DNA of 64,000 nucleotides from Rhodocollybia butyracea (GCA_015501585.1 JADNRY010000176.1:1-64000), one strand, 5' to 3'. Shown: positions 47,699 to 59,097, counted from the stretch's first letter. Numbers and translations are program-made. The notes: generated from the letters alone by a model not told the origin.

Positions 47699-48439
47699 TG
47701 TACGTTGTCCACTTATTGTTGGAAAGGGCTTGAAATCTGATACAGCTATAGGATGATGCAAAGCTATATGTCTATTTATTGACTTGACTTTGATATTATT
47801 TATGTACTAAACCTTGACTAAACCAATCTTGACTTGACATCAGTTGTAGAGGAGCTATCCGGCATAGCATGTACACTTGTGGGAGCGGTACCAACGTTAT
47901 CTCCAATGATACTCAAGGGACTCCAACAATACTCAAGTGACTCCAATATGTAGATGCATACGGGATTGTCAACTCTCAGAGTGAGCAGTGCTCCAGCAAT
48001 AATAAAGAGTGAGTAAATGGGCACAAAACAAATGAGTATGAACAAGCAATCTGGTGAGTGACAAACAGGTGCGGCAATGAATGGTTATGATATTTTCAAG
48101 CGGGTATGAGCGAGCATGGTCCAACAGCAATTAAACAACAAACAGGCACAGGTGCGGCGCCGACAATGAGGGAATTTGGGCACAGTAAGTGCAGCAGCGG
48201 GTGAGAGAATTTGGGCACACTGAATTAGACACTGATAAGTACAATGGCGGGTAAAATGGATTCAACAGTGGCTACAAGCACAACAGATGGCGGCGAGCAT
48301 TGAGTCTCATAATCTGTAGATGTGTATGGGATCGTCGACTCTCAGAGCAAGAGGAATCGCGGCGACGTAGTGTACATTCAATAAACTACCTAATTATCTA
48401 AAAGACGGAGCGACTAGACGACAGTAAGTATACTTTAAC
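47699..48439. other. Non-coding part of the Mutator-like element
   Basis: Between the transposase stop and the right array. No gene; a few CTCAAGTGACTCCAA-like phrases start near 47905. Confidence 0.5.
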
Positions 48440-49190
48440 ACAATACAACTCAAGCAACTCCAATAAAACTCAAGTGACTCCAATTAAACTCAAGTGACTC
48501 CAATTAAACTCAAGTGACTCCAATAAAACTCAAGTGACTCGTACTTGACTCACTCAACTCTAATAAAACTCAAATGACTCCGAGTTAAATTTTTTAGTGT
48601 GACTCAAGCTTGACTCAAGCTTGACTCACTGAACTCCAATGTAACTCAAGTGACTCAAATATAAATATGAGTCAAACATTTGAGTCACTTGAGTTTGAGT
48701 ATACTCAAGTCCTTGACTCAACTTGACTCAATTTGACTCAATTTGACTCAACTTGACTCAACTTGACTCACTTGACTTTTTAACATTTGAGTTCAAGTCA
48801 AGTGCGTATAAATTTGGAGTAAGTGGAGTCAAGAGTTATAACATTTTCACTCTGAGTTGGTGAAATGTTTTAGATATTCCGTGTCCAGTATTACTTTAGG
48901 ATAACTAGAGTTTGTTATCCATTGGTATCTAGATAGCTTTGTACACTGCGAAGCTCATTGATGGGTGTATTGATCCCATCAAAGCAACTTATGCTAAGGT
49001 AAAGACGGTGAGCGGCGAGAATCCCAACCAGAAAACATTCAGCACACTGTTCAGGCTGTAGTACACAATTATACATATTATTTGACATTGTGTAAGTGAA
49101 CGACTAGGTACTTATGATTTAAGTAGTTGACTCTAATAAATTTGCGTCAAGACTCAAGACTCACATGCCTGACTCCAAATTCTACCTACC
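48440..49190. repeat. Right subterminal array of TTGACTCAA / AAGTGACTCCAAT units
   Basis: Tandem and near-tandem units: AACTCAAGTGACTCCAAT is repeated about five times around 48445-48540, and TTGACTCAA(T/C) about eight times around 48715-48780, with further TGACTC copies up to the right end. The core TTGACT matches the W-box (TTGAC followed by C or T) and TGACTCA also matches the Gcn4/AP-1 site. Confidence 0.85.
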
Positions 49191-49191
49191 G

Positions 49192-49200
49192 GTGTAATAC
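49192..49200. repeat. 9-bp target site duplication, right copy
   Basis: GTGTAATAC directly after the right end of the Mutator-like element. Confidence 0.88.
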
Positions 49201-49925
49201 GAAGCTCCTCTTGTGCAGCCATCCGAGCGCGCTCTCGTCCTAACATCCTTGATCGTTTTGATCTGATAGCTAGGCAATATGTTCACATTTGAAAGGCGTT
49301 ATACATCATAAAGGCCATAAGCTCACCTCGTATAGGACCAGTTGAAAATCGCCGAATTATTGACAAGGGGCCTGGCGCATCCGGCCTAGTATCAGGGTCA
49401 CTAAAATCGCAGAATCAATATCTCGTAGGCTTGTCAGTCACTGATGTTTCTAAACAGTGCACTTACAATGGGGTTATAACCTCCTGAGCATTCTTCAACG
49501 GATGGAATTGCTTTCTCCGTCGCTTTCGAATCCACCAGCATGTGAGGAAGATCAAAAAAAGTAAACCAGCCCCCATGACTCCCCCTCCGATTGCTTTTGC
49601 TGTGGGACTAGACTGGGTAACACTTATACTGTTGGGTGAGGGTACTGGTGTGGACGAAGCTGATGGAGCATGACTTGGAAGGGGCACAGAAGGTGCGTTT
49701 TCTTGACTTGTAGATGTCGACAAGGTTGGTAATATAACGTTGCCAGATTGAAGTTGACAGTAGGTATAACCTTCCGAAGAAGTACAGTCAACAAGTTGTC
49801 ATATTTGATCTTAAACTACTTACCAATACGCACCGCTATTAGTAGGAGCTGTAGAACAGAGTAAGCCATAGTGGGTTCCGGCAGAAGGAGGTAACAAAGG
49901 GTTGTTTGTGCAAGCTGTATACATA
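49201..49925 (-). pseudogene. Single-pass membrane protein, main part (host gene of the Mutator-like insertion)
   Basis: Minus-strand exons: about 49925-49828 (YTACTNNPLLPPSAG, then GLLCSTAPTNSGAYW), about 49780-49475 (CTSSEGYTYCQLQSG, a Ser/Pro-rich stalk, then the membrane helix GGVMGAGLLFLIFLTCWWIR with the stop-transfer KKRR-type KRRRK), about 49402-49328 (FDPDTRPDAPGPLSIIRRFS) and 49262 into the insertion. Three or more cysteines outside, one membrane helix and a basic, coiled-coil tail ending PPDYESQ suggest a cell-surface sensor-like protein. A paralogue with the same exon order is at 59098-60167. The first exon with a signal peptide was not found. Insertion of 7.9 kb into the last exon severs the final 48 codons. 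Confidence 0.6.
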
Positions 49926-50067
49926 TCTTGCCTATTATACTAGTGCAGCCGATTTCCCTCCGAACAAGTACATCTCTCAACACATACAAAACTCCTATAA
50001 CTACGACTAGTCTAGCAGCCTACATCGTGGATATAGCACTTACTGAAGCTTTGTTTAAATGACCCGA

Positions 50068-50440
50068 TTAGTAGATCACATCCTTCAAGTGATCATCTGC
50101 CGCAGGGATTATTGAGTACAATGAACCCTGTCTCGTGGAGATCTTATAGTACTCGCTCAAGACAGCTTCGTCTAGGAAGACGGGCATCTCCTCGGTACAA
50201 TTGAATCCAGTGTTCACAGCCGTGTTGTATTGACGGAATTCATCCTGTCTATAACAAGATTGGGAAGAAGTAAATTATCTGCCGTGATGAAGGTACTTCA
50301 CCAAGACAAAGGCGTTTCACCTTGTACTGGAACGCGATTCAACCAACCGCACGTGATTTGGATACCCGAATTGCTCTGAATAGTCTGACATGGATACGAA
50401 CATTCATATGGCACGCTTGTTTTTTTCCGTTCGGGCGATC
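50068..50440 (-). CDS. Possible C-terminal part of an uncharacterised gene
   Basis: Minus strand: SVPYECSYPCQTIQSN, then ITCGWLNRVPVQGETPL (about 50430-50330), an intron ending GTTATAG near 50253, and QDEFRQYNTAVNTGFNC, then FLDEAVLSEYYKIST, ending DDHLKDVIY at about 50070. The Cys pattern suggests a secreted or surface protein. Not recognised; the 5' end is not defined and it might belong to the membrane-protein gene to its left. Confidence 0.3.
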
Positions 50441-51524
50441 TAGTACAAGCTTGCATCTTCTGCCACTTAGTCAGGGGAAGATGTTGAATCCTGAAGCTTT
50501 AAATTTTGAAGAATACCATTTTGGCAGCCTTAAGCTCAGACCTTACCATAGTACTACAGCCGCTCCGTCTTGCAATCGTCCTTCTGCCGCTCTAGACAGT
50601 CGAAAACTCCTATCCGCCTAACTCGGCAGCATTTCGGTGTGCTTGCCACAGTCCCAAGCAGAGCACCCCTCATGAGCATACATCCAGACTCGGACGCAGT
50701 TTATGCTATCCTGGAATCGGGTCTCATCATTCATAACTTATATCAGGCTTCAATCATGCTTTGTCTAAGTGAGTTTCGAAGCATGGCTCCCTTCCAGGCT
50801 CCATCATCCGAGCTATTCACAAGGTAACCCTTCCATAGGCTTTCCCATCTTCTTGGGTTTCCACAGGCTTCTGCCTATTCCCTTCCTTCTTCACGACTTA
50901 CCCGCTTACTTTAATTCTAAATAATCCCCGAGTTTGTCCACGCTGAAGTGATTGAAGTGATATGTGTCTGCATAACGCCATGCGAATGGGAACGAGACTT
51001 GTTCTTTTTGGATCCACGTTCGCTCCTACCGATCATTTTAGTTTATTCTTCCGAATTCTGCCAAATGGCGGGGAAACATCATACGCGGTTCATGGACTCT
51101 GTAGGGTAAACGTGTTGGAGAAGTGATAAGAGTTAACCTGCCAATATAATTATAGCTACGCCTAATACGTCCAATATGAGAGTCGGAGGGTATAAAAGAA
51201 TATATAGACCACGATCCACCTCGACTCGGAAGAACCCCCATCGCTCCCACCGATCACTCTAATCGAGGGTTATTATGGGCACAAGGCATATAGTTCGTTG
51301 CTCGTGCTTAATTTTCGGCCAAACACAGTTTGAGAATGACCTCGGGGATATGAAACCTCGGTTGACAACAATGTAACAAATACCGAAGAAAAAGCGAGAT
51401 TTAGCAGCTGCGCACTCGGAAGCGTTCAAGTGACGAAATCTTTCTCGATATCTCGAGAGTACATATAAACGCATGAATGCTCTCAGTCAAATACACTATA
51501 CACCTGTTCTTGGTTCCTGATACC
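50441..51524. other. Intergenic region with endoglucanase promoter
   Basis: No gene recognised. A TATAAAAG-like box (GGTATAAAAGAATATATAG at about 51190) and a second ACATATAAACG at about 51465 lie upstream of the endoglucanase start. Confidence 0.35.
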
Positions 51525-52726
51525 ATGAAATCCTTATTCTTTCTGAGTGCTATTGCCAGCTTGCGCGCTGTGAATGCGTACCTGCAAGTCCCCTCTGGAA
51601 ACACGTCGTTCACGGAATACAGTGGATGCGCTACTCCAGGTAAGTTCCGAGGCTTGGTTCACATAGACAGCGCCGCTGATACGATACCTTTAATACCTCA
51701 TCCGCATATCAGCCTGCGGAGTATCCGTCACTGGCTTCTCAGCAGCGGTAAACCAACTTACCTTCGGGTCGATTCCTGGACTCGGCGAAGGAGATGCCTG
51801 TGGTCGTTGCTTTAAACTGACGGGAGCCTCTGACCCGTTCTCCCCTGCTTTTGCAGGACCTTTTAATTCGATTATCGTGAAGGTGAGTACGAGTACCCTG
51901 GATAAAAAGTCCTTCATCACTGAGGCTGAACTTGGTTTACTCTTAGGTGACAGACATGTGTCCTGCTGCAGGAAACGAAGTAAGGCCGCCGAGCTAGAGA
52001 AGACGAGTTGAGCCATTTTGACCTGACATATCATAGCAATGGTGTGGACAAACCGCCTCGGACCCTGGTAATCAATTCGGTCAGCCATTCCAGTGCGTAT
52101 TTTCCTCATCCTGAATCATCATATGTACGACCTTACCTGAGGCCTTATCGCCCCTCAGCTTCGATATCTGCGAAGATACGGGAGGAGCAGCTGCATTCTT
52201 TCCTTCAGGGCACACCGCACTTCTCGGCACATTCACCGAGGTTGATTGCAGCGAATGGACTGGCTCAGACGGAGCGGGCGAGTTCAACGGATCCTGCATT
52301 GCCGGCGAATCAGCAGCGTTCTGGCCTGGAAACACGGCCTGTGGAAATCAGGGTACGTGTTGCAGAGTTGTTAGGTTAGAGTCGGTGCTAGGGTGTGAGC
52401 TAATGGTTTCGTTAATAATAATATAGGAACTTTTGGAGGAAACCCTACTACACCTGCAGGACTCCCGACTACACCTGTGGGCGGGTCCCCTACGACTTCC
52501 CCTACTACCGCCCCTATCACTTCCCCTACTTCCCCTCCAGTATCGTCACCCACGGGGACAGTTCCAGAGTTTGCCCAGTGCGGCGGAATAGGCTGGGCAG
52601 GCGGAACTGTGTGCCAGTCGCCATTCACATGTCAGGTACTGAATCCATATGTGAGTGCGCCGGTGTTTTTTCTTTTGGTGGTTGCTCATTCGAGGATACT
52701 GGAAACAGTTCAGTCAATGTCTGTGA
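51525..52726 (+). CDS. GH45 endo-beta-1,4-glucanase with C-terminal CBM1
   Basis: Seven exons fit in phase: 51525-51639, 51713-51882, 51947-51979, 52037-52092, 52159-52352, 52427-52650 and 52709-52726, giving 269 residues. Signal peptide [18 protein letters not shown]. The catalytic domain shows [35 protein letters not shown], the [16 protein letters not shown] block and [16 protein letters not shown] (Asp127), then [17 protein letters not shown] and [17 protein letters not shown], as in the short basidiomycete GH45 enzymes of the Phanerochaete Cel45A type. A Thr/Pro/Ser linker (about 190-233) leads to a complete CBM1 ([28 protein letters not shown]). The last exon codes only FSQCL and is easily missed. 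Secreted; attacks beta-1,4-glucan, and the CBM1 binds cellulose. Nothing suggests damage. Confidence 0.9.
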
Positions 52727-54078
52727 GCGTGAATCGAAAAAACGTTGCTTACTTTGAAATAGTCAATGCGTATGTTTGTATGGCTAATAAAGTTGCGTGA
52801 GATACAGACCGAAGATAGGCTAGAGCTGCATACTCAATCGTGGCACGATATTAAGAAACGAGATATTATGACCAGAGGGCGTACGCCGAGCGAGTTTCGA
52901 GACATACGCAGTTGGATTGTCCATATATCATTCATCAATGCAAATTCCTGATATTAGGCCATTGAGGACGAAGCAAGTACAACTGCCTTGCTCATCGTGT
53001 ACACCCATACTCTGACCATAGCGTTGAAGCCAAGTACGCCAACCCCATCCGAACTCGGGACGAGTCTTCGCTGGGTGTCCCGTGAGTCTGGGCGACACTA
53101 AAGCGAGGACAAATAAACTCTTAGGCCGAGTACTCAAGACAAGATCTAAACTGATTGTGGGTGTACTCTTCAGCTCAAGTAACTCAAACGTTGACGTTTG
53201 CGACTCGACAAAGTTGTAAAGGCAGAAAGTTTCTGGGTTACGTACGGCGAAGGTCTGCGTTGAAGAAGCATCGAACACAGAGATGTTTTGTTGTCTATTC
53301 AGAACGATGACTGGCAAAGGTACCGGTAAGAGGTGATGCAGATGAGCGAGATGTCGAGTGTTGGAGGAACAGAAAGCCGAGTTAAATCTGACTGGGCTGA
53401 CCGGCGCAGTCGGCGAATGTCTGTAGTGAGAGGAAATCCAGTGATCTATAGCCAGGCTTCGTTAGCTTTGGCGAGAGTATACATATCGAAAACGCATGGC
53501 CTTTACGTTATGACAAAAGTCATTTCCCTCTCTGATAATCTGGTCTCTTTTCTATCCGTTATATCACCCAACGTCGGCAACTAATCCAACCCAACTGAGA
53601 GTCGCAGCCTTCGTGGACATAGAACCATTACCATATCTGTTGCCAGCTCCATTACTGAACCAGGATCTGCATGGAGCGGCCATGGACACATTTTCCCGTG
53701 GATAGAGCGACTTGGAAAAAGAAAGCATCGGGTGTACAGCAAAAGAAGTGAGAGACCTCCAGCCAAGCAGATGATAGCACAAAAGAACGAAATAGGCCGA
53801 GATGCACTACTTCTATTACGACTCCGAGTCCGTCCGACGACATCAGCGAATCGTGGCCCGCAGATTCTTGACGTACTGAAAGAGCTCATGATCACACTGG
53901 ACTAGCGCGGCAGGTCGTCGTAGAAGTGAGGTTGAAGTTAGGCGAAAAGCTTCTGGCGTGTTGATAGACGCTCGAGTGGAATCGCGGCCGTACGGTCCGA
54001 GAATTTTGTGGCGAGTCTTGAACACGTGAAGGTTCCCTTCGATTCGCGTTTCCTGCTCTCAACAACCAACGGTCCACT
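52727..54078. other. Intergenic region with remnant of a MYND-unit duplication
   Basis: No intact gene. Near 53800-53890 phrases such as CTACTTCTATTACGAC and GCAGATTCTTGACGTA recur from the 3' flank of the first MYND copy (55065-55120), so a third, older copy of the unit may end here. Confidence 0.45.
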
Positions 54079-55118
54079 ATGCGTTGCCACACATGCAAAA
54101 AAGAATGCGAGAAACCCAAAAGATGTACAAAATGCCAAAAAACAATGTAAAACTCCACTTAATTCATGTTGACTCTCTGATCATAACTGTGATGTCTAGT
54201 TACTGCTCGTAAGTGGAAGCCACCGATCGAAATTCTTATCGGCAGCTAAGCTTTTCGCGTCAGACGTGAATGCCAAACAGTGGATTGGAACAAGCATAAG
54301 CGTAGTGACTGCCTTAAGCCCGCTCTAGCCCACAAGGCCGAGAAAATGCTCAAGAAAGTCAGTGGTCCGGAATTTGCTCTGGGGAGATTCACCAACATGT
54401 TGAACAATATTTGGGCTGAACGGGTTCGTAATCCTCAACCACAGCGTACCTGTGATGGCTGCCCTGGTCTCTGGGATGAAATCATCTTTGACCCGAAGTT
54501 AGACAATGATGACATGCATTGGACCACGCCGCGAAGGTAAAAGGTGTAACGATTGTGACTGGACTGTTTGTAGGGACTGTATGGCCCCGGAGAATCAGGG
54601 TGAGTGTATAGCCTGTACTACCGCTTCCACACGACTTATCCGATTCTTGCAAAGACTGGACCATTTTGCAGGCCCCGACCGGGTGTTGTCGTTGCCCCAA
54701 CGCCAACTTCGGCGTCCCTTACTGTACTATGACGACCTCCTATCTTCATGGTGACCAAATGAAGCACTACACCGGTCCTCGACACCCCGAAATCTCTAGC
54801 AGTGGGTACCCCGAATCTGCTTTCGACGACAAGCCCAAGAAGTGCAAGAACTGTGGAGAGATGAGGAGGTGCTTGAAAAAGGAGCATTGGACAGATTATG
54901 CACCTGAGGCGATCCTGAACATGGTTGAGCAGGCCGAGAAAGAGTCGGGCAAGGAAATTGAAGGCCGTGGAGTATGTTTGATCACTAGTCCCATCGTCGA
55001 CGCTGATTTTTCTTTGTCCAGCAGTGAACACAACCTCCGAGTCCTCTCCTGCTGCAGAGTGATGTACTACTTCTATTACGACGTTATAGGATCATGCAGA
55101 TTCTTACATAGTAACTAG
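54079..55118 (+). pseudogene. MYND zinc-finger protein, copy 1, frameshifted
   Basis: Same exon plan as the copy at 55298: first exon CHTCKKECEKPKRCTKCQK, then a 9-nt micro-exon (IYCS), then RECQTVDWNKHKRSDC, completing a MYND finger (C-x2-C...C-x2-C...C-x3-C...H-x3-C). The third exon continues to WDEIIFDPKLDNDD, but at about 54518 two bases are missing compared with copy 2, which removes a Cys and shifts the frame to a TAA at 54538. The original frame resumes (EGKRCNDCDWTVCRDC, APTGCCRCPNANFGVPYC, KKCKNCGEMRRC) and stays open to 55118, also running past the copy-2 stop because TGA is CGA here. Damage is limited to this deletion, so decay is recent. Confidence 0.78.
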
Positions 55119-55297
55119 CTTAGCGTATACATTGAACTAGCGCCGCAAGTCGTCGCCAAAGTGAGGCGAAAAGCTTCTGGCGTTAGTTGATAGACGCTCT
55201 AGTGGAATCGCGGGTTACGGTCCGAGAAGCGCGATTCTTGAACACGTGAACACGTAACAAGGTTTGCTTCGATTCGCGTTTCTTGCTCTCAACTACG

Positions 55298-56271
55298 ATG
55301 CGCTGCCACACATGCAAAAAGGAATGCGAGAAACCCCAAAAGTGTTCAAAATGCCAAAAAACAATGTAAAACTCCTCATAACTCATATATAGCCTCTCTG
55401 ATCACAAACCGATGTCTAGTTACTGCTCGTAAGTATATGCCACTCGTTCAAGATTTTTATCTACGGCTGAGATTTTCGCGTCAGACGTGAATGCCAAACA
55501 TTAGACTGGAAACAGCATAAGCGTAGCGTCTGCCTTAAGCCCGTTCTTGCCCACAAGACCGAGAAACTGCTAAACAAATTCAGCGGTCCAGGCTTTGCTC
55601 TAGGAGGACTCACTAGGATGGAAGACATGGCTTGGGCAGAACGGGTTCGTAGTCCTCGACCAACCCGTGTCTGCGATGGCTGCTTTGCTCTTTGGAACGA
55701 GTCCACCTTTGACCCGAATGAAGACGATAGTAACAGGCGTTGTGGACCACGCCGCGAAGGTAAAAGGTGTAACGACTGTGACTGGACTGTTTGTAGGGAT
55801 TGTTTGGCTCCGGAGAATCAGGGTGAGTGTATGGCCTGGAATACCGCTTCCCAAAAACTTATCCAATTTTTTTGCACAGACCGGAACATTTTGCAGGCCC
55901 CGACCGGGTCTTGTCGTTGCCCCAACGCCAACTTCGGCGTCCCTTACTGCACCATGACGACCTCCTATCTTCACGGAGACCAGAGGAAGCAATACACCGG
56001 TCCTCGACACCCCGAAATCTCTGGCAGTGGATACCCCGAATCTGCTTTCGACGATAAGCCTAAGAAGTGCAAGAATTGTGGAGAGATGAGGAGGTGCTTG
56101 AAGAAGGAGCATTGGACGGATTATGCACCTGAAGCGATGCTGAATATGGTTGAGCAGGCCGAGAAAGAGTCGGGCAAGCAAGAAGGCCGCCGAGTATGTT
56201 TGATCACAGTTCCTCATCGTTGCATCTTCGACGCTGATTTTTCTTTGTCTGGCAGTGAACACAGCCTCTGA
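55298..56271 (+). CDS. MYND zinc-finger protein, copy 2, intact
   Basis: Exons 55298-55365, 55420-55428 (a 9-nt micro-exon), 55485-55822 and 55880-56271 give 268 residues. N-terminal MYND finger: CHTCKKECEKPQKCSKCQK, IYCS, RECQTLDWKQHKRSVC. The central and C-terminal parts hold a second Cys-rich region: VCDGCFALWNE, RCNDCDWTVCRDC, CRCPNANFGVPYC and KKCKNCGEMRRC. MYND fingers mediate protein contacts; agaric genomes hold many such small proteins of unknown role. The last intron (55823-55879) is 57 nt and stop-free, so a read-through form with 19 more residues is possible; the equivalent intron in copy 1 supports splicing. Ends SGSEHSL. Confidence 0.8.
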
Positions 56272-56726
56272 GTCTCCTGTGCTACAGAGCGACGCGAAAT
56301 GTTACTTGCAGAAAATGATACTTACATCCATACAAAATTGATACTCAAATTTCTCTTTATACGATACTAGTCTCTCGAAACAACCTCCCTGTGTACAAGT
56401 GCCCTTATTACTGAAATTCAAACAGTTTCCTTCACGTGTGACTCATTCTGACCGACGGTGTGTGTACTCAGGCTCTGGGCACTCAAGCCGCACGATTTGG
56501 AATCATAAAGTTTTTTGTAGTTGTTTCGAGATTGGCAAGACATTTCATCGATTATTATAATACTTATTCTATAATTACAGACGGCCGATATCCTGACACA
56601 GGAATGAGACCTGACGAACGGTACTTTCCTTGGTGTAGCCTCTGTGTCGTTCTGCTTCTCTCCCATACAGACAGAAGCATTGGAATGCACACGATATCTC
56701 ATATCGTTCCTTTGCGATTCAAGTAA

Positions 56727-57465
56727 TCATACGACCTGCGTCACCTAAAACAACAAGAAAAACCACAACCACGAAAATTCAGCTCATCGCGAATTGAAAA
56801 CACAAGCATCGGAACTACGTACCCTCCCATCCTCAACATGATGCACCCACCCCATCACCTTTGTGTCTGGCAACAAAAGCGCATACCCCTTCAAAAACTC
56901 CACATCCTCTTTAACACTCCCTTCCACGTCCTTGAACTCCTGAAAATCCGGAAACTGCTCCAGAGCCTGCGCCACCTCCGCTGCCTTTTCAGGAGATGCA
57001 TTCTTCTTGATCGTGTCTACTATTTCGGATGTGGTGAATTTTGTCAAACCACAGCCGGTATGGTGGAAGATGGCGATGTCGCGTGTATCGAGGAGCTGTT
57101 GAGCGATGATAATGCTGCGGAGGGCGTCTTTCCTGAGGGATGTACTAGTGGTCAGGTGAAAGCGATAGGGCCGGAAGAAGATCGACGTAAACACGGCCTC
57201 CTGCGTTACGAACGATATGGGTGGTCCCAAGTTTAATACCGAGACTTTCATAGGGACTAGAAGGATCTGAATTATTGCCCTCTTGTTGTGATATAAAGCA
57301 CATACTTGATTCGAGCGTCTTGGCAAGTGACTATCACACACCATTAGATTTCAATAGTTGCGATCGCTGTTACGCGGACACACCTATCAACAGCTTCTCA
57401 AAAGCTCCTGTATTCTCATAATGAGAAATATACTTTGCGTTTTCTTCGACAAATTTTGAAGACAT
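56727..57465 (-). CDS. Beta-carbonic anhydrase-like protein
   Basis: Exons 57465-57384, 57330-57306, 57256-57195, 57127-56823 and 56744-56727 give an open frame of 163 residues. The protein starts MSSKFVEENAKYISHYENTG. Active-site parts: KLLIVTCQDARIN with Cys30 and the Asp32/Arg34 dyad, HIVRNAGG, and IFHHTGCG with His79 and Cys82; with Cys30 these are the three zinc ligands. Then the C-terminal FKDVEGSVKEDVEFLKG and KVMGWVHHVEDGRVTQVV, as in small fungal enzymes of this class. The reaction is CO2 hydration to bicarbonate, probably in the cytosol since no targeting peptide is seen. The junction between exons 3 and 4 (NAGG-H-ALRS) is my least certain: other splice choices break the frame. Short even for this family. 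Confidence 0.78.
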
Positions 57466-59097
57466 GGCTTTGTAATAAATGACTCGGGGGATAGATATGG
57501 ATATTGGTTCTTACAAGTTGGCAGGCCACTTGTCCTTTTAAAGCACGTCTCTCCTTCCTCTGTTATGTCCTCCATCCGGTACCGAGTGAGGCGAGATTAC
57601 GAATACGAACAACATTCAGATATACTTGCAGTTTGGCTGACTTAGTACGATTAGTACCAAATTACTAGTGATATATCCGTAAGCACTGGTCACCAGTTCC
57701 CACAAACGCCCAGATTACTAACTTTAGTAACTTGGGATTACACACACACACAAATCATTATTCGTAGGCCGGTATCCTAGCATAGTACACGCATCTGTGA
57801 CGATCTGTCCCCGAGCGTGGCTTTTTACGGCGGGTGAATCTGTCAACATTATCGAGAAACTGACAAAGAACGAAAAAGACTCGGGAGCAGTTTGAGTCAT
57901 CTGGTATACCTACGTCCGGTTCTCCCTGGGCTTCCGGGTTCCCACTTTTTTCTTTTTCCAAGTTGTCCTAGCCGGTTTATTCATATTCCAGTCAATTTCA
58001 TTGTTTGTCATGCTGTGCCAGCTGTACCAAATTGAGAAATTAGACGCTTAGACCAAATGACATTCAACAAAGCAAGGCACCGTCAAACTGGGCTTGTGAT
58101 GGCCCAGGCTGGATGGAACCGGCAGAGGTCGACGCCGATAATGTTGTGCTGGTCCGTGGGAGGGATGATTTTTTTTGAGTGGAGGAGCTAATTATCTGGT
58201 TAGTTGACCTTGTAAAGTATGTATACTCATCGGCCGTTAAAATGCGGTAGATAATGAAGGCTGGGGAAGTTATATAGCTCTGTATTCGCCCGTAAGTATG
58301 GCTACGGTGCAGAACATTGCAGCCATTGATGTCAATGATAGAGCCCACGAGACGGGTGTGCTGGAGCGTTATATAGCACTATACAGCCATTTCCAGTGGT
58401 TTCCAGTCCACCCGCGGTTCGCTGATCAGTGTAGACGAGTGAGTTGGTCCGCAGTTAAATTTTTCGTCATTTTAACATTCGAATTCACATACTTAATGGT
58501 AAGCAAAGAAAAAGAAAATCAAGGGCGTCTTAAATCCTACCAGGGCGGACCGCACTTTCTTTATCCGCTCCAAGCCCACCCTTGTATCCACGTCGCAGAA
58601 AAATGATGGTATTGCACAGAGTCTAATTTACGTTCCTGCTCCAGCCCCCCATGAGGAAGGAGGAGAATTACTCCAGTGGGTATGGTCCAAGATCTGAACA
58701 CCGCTGCAGACTCAGTGCCGTCGATCCTATATTTGGTGTCCAATATCAAGTTACTCCGTGGACCGCGCTTGGCCAGTGCTTGGCCTTATTCTCTACCTCA
58801 ACCGATGGAAAGAGCAGTGTTGCAGACTACAGTGATCAAAAGCTTTTGATATAAATTGTTGAAACCCCAACACTCGCTGGACACTCTTAAGTATGTTTCA
58901 TTTCATAGTCATGCCGCCGGCGTTGTAGCCGTTTGGGCTGTTTGATTACTGTTACCAGTATTCTGTGATCCCAAGTCTGCGTGCCAAGATCAAGGCTGTA
59001 TAGGGTCAAGTCGAGCAGCTATAACCTATAACAGCTGTACACTAATATGAGAACTACCGTCTGTTACTCCCACTCTACCTGAGCTTACCTGGGATCC
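57466..59097. other. Intergenic region
   Basis: No convincing gene. A 102-codon plus-strand frame at 58298-58606 (MATVQNIAAIDVNDRAHETG) matches no family known to me and is listed only as a possibility. Confidence 0.35.

Larger units (their letters stand above)
41256..49191 (+). mobile_element. Complete Mutator-like element (MULE), 7.94 kb
   Basis: Flanked by the 9-bp duplication GTGTAATAC, the length typical of Mutator-like elements. The termini are inverted: left CGGCCTGTATAATTTGG, then GAGTCAGG; right, read inverted, CGGTAGGTAGAATTTGG, then GAGTCAGG. Behind both ends lie dense GAGTCA/TGACTC motifs (41266-41460; 48440-49190). A single eight-exon gene (41978-47698) codes for the transposase fusion. 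The stretch 47699-48440 is non-coding. The reading frame of the gene, the intact ends and the perfect duplication suggest a recent, possibly autonomous copy. It sits in the last exon of a membrane-protein gene. Confidence 0.9.
53892..56330 (+). repeat. Tandem segmental duplication of about 1.24 kb carrying MYND genes
   Basis: Copy 1 from about 53892 (ACTAGCGCGGCAG) and copy 2 from about 55133 (ACTAGCGCCGCAAG) share promoter (GCGAAAAGCTTCTGGCG, TTCGATTCGCGTTTC), exons, introns and 3' flank. Identity is high in exons and lower in introns and flanks. Confidence 0.8.

Noticed and set aside
48440..48800. Regularly spaced repeats resembling a CRISPR array
   Set aside because: Eukaryotic context; units are short, degenerate and joined without unique spacers. 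Better explained as subterminal repeats of the Mutator-like element.
41256..49191. Classification as a KDZ (Kyakuja/Dileera/Zisupton) element
   Set aside because: The core has the MULE-type VVDFSDPERIGF and C-x2-H blocks, and the 9-bp target duplication fits Mutator-like elements.
58298..58606. 102-codon frame MATVQNIAAIDVNDR as a gene
   Set aside because: No family resemblance, no supporting splice signals and no homologous copy in the window; kept only as a remark in the intergenic entry.
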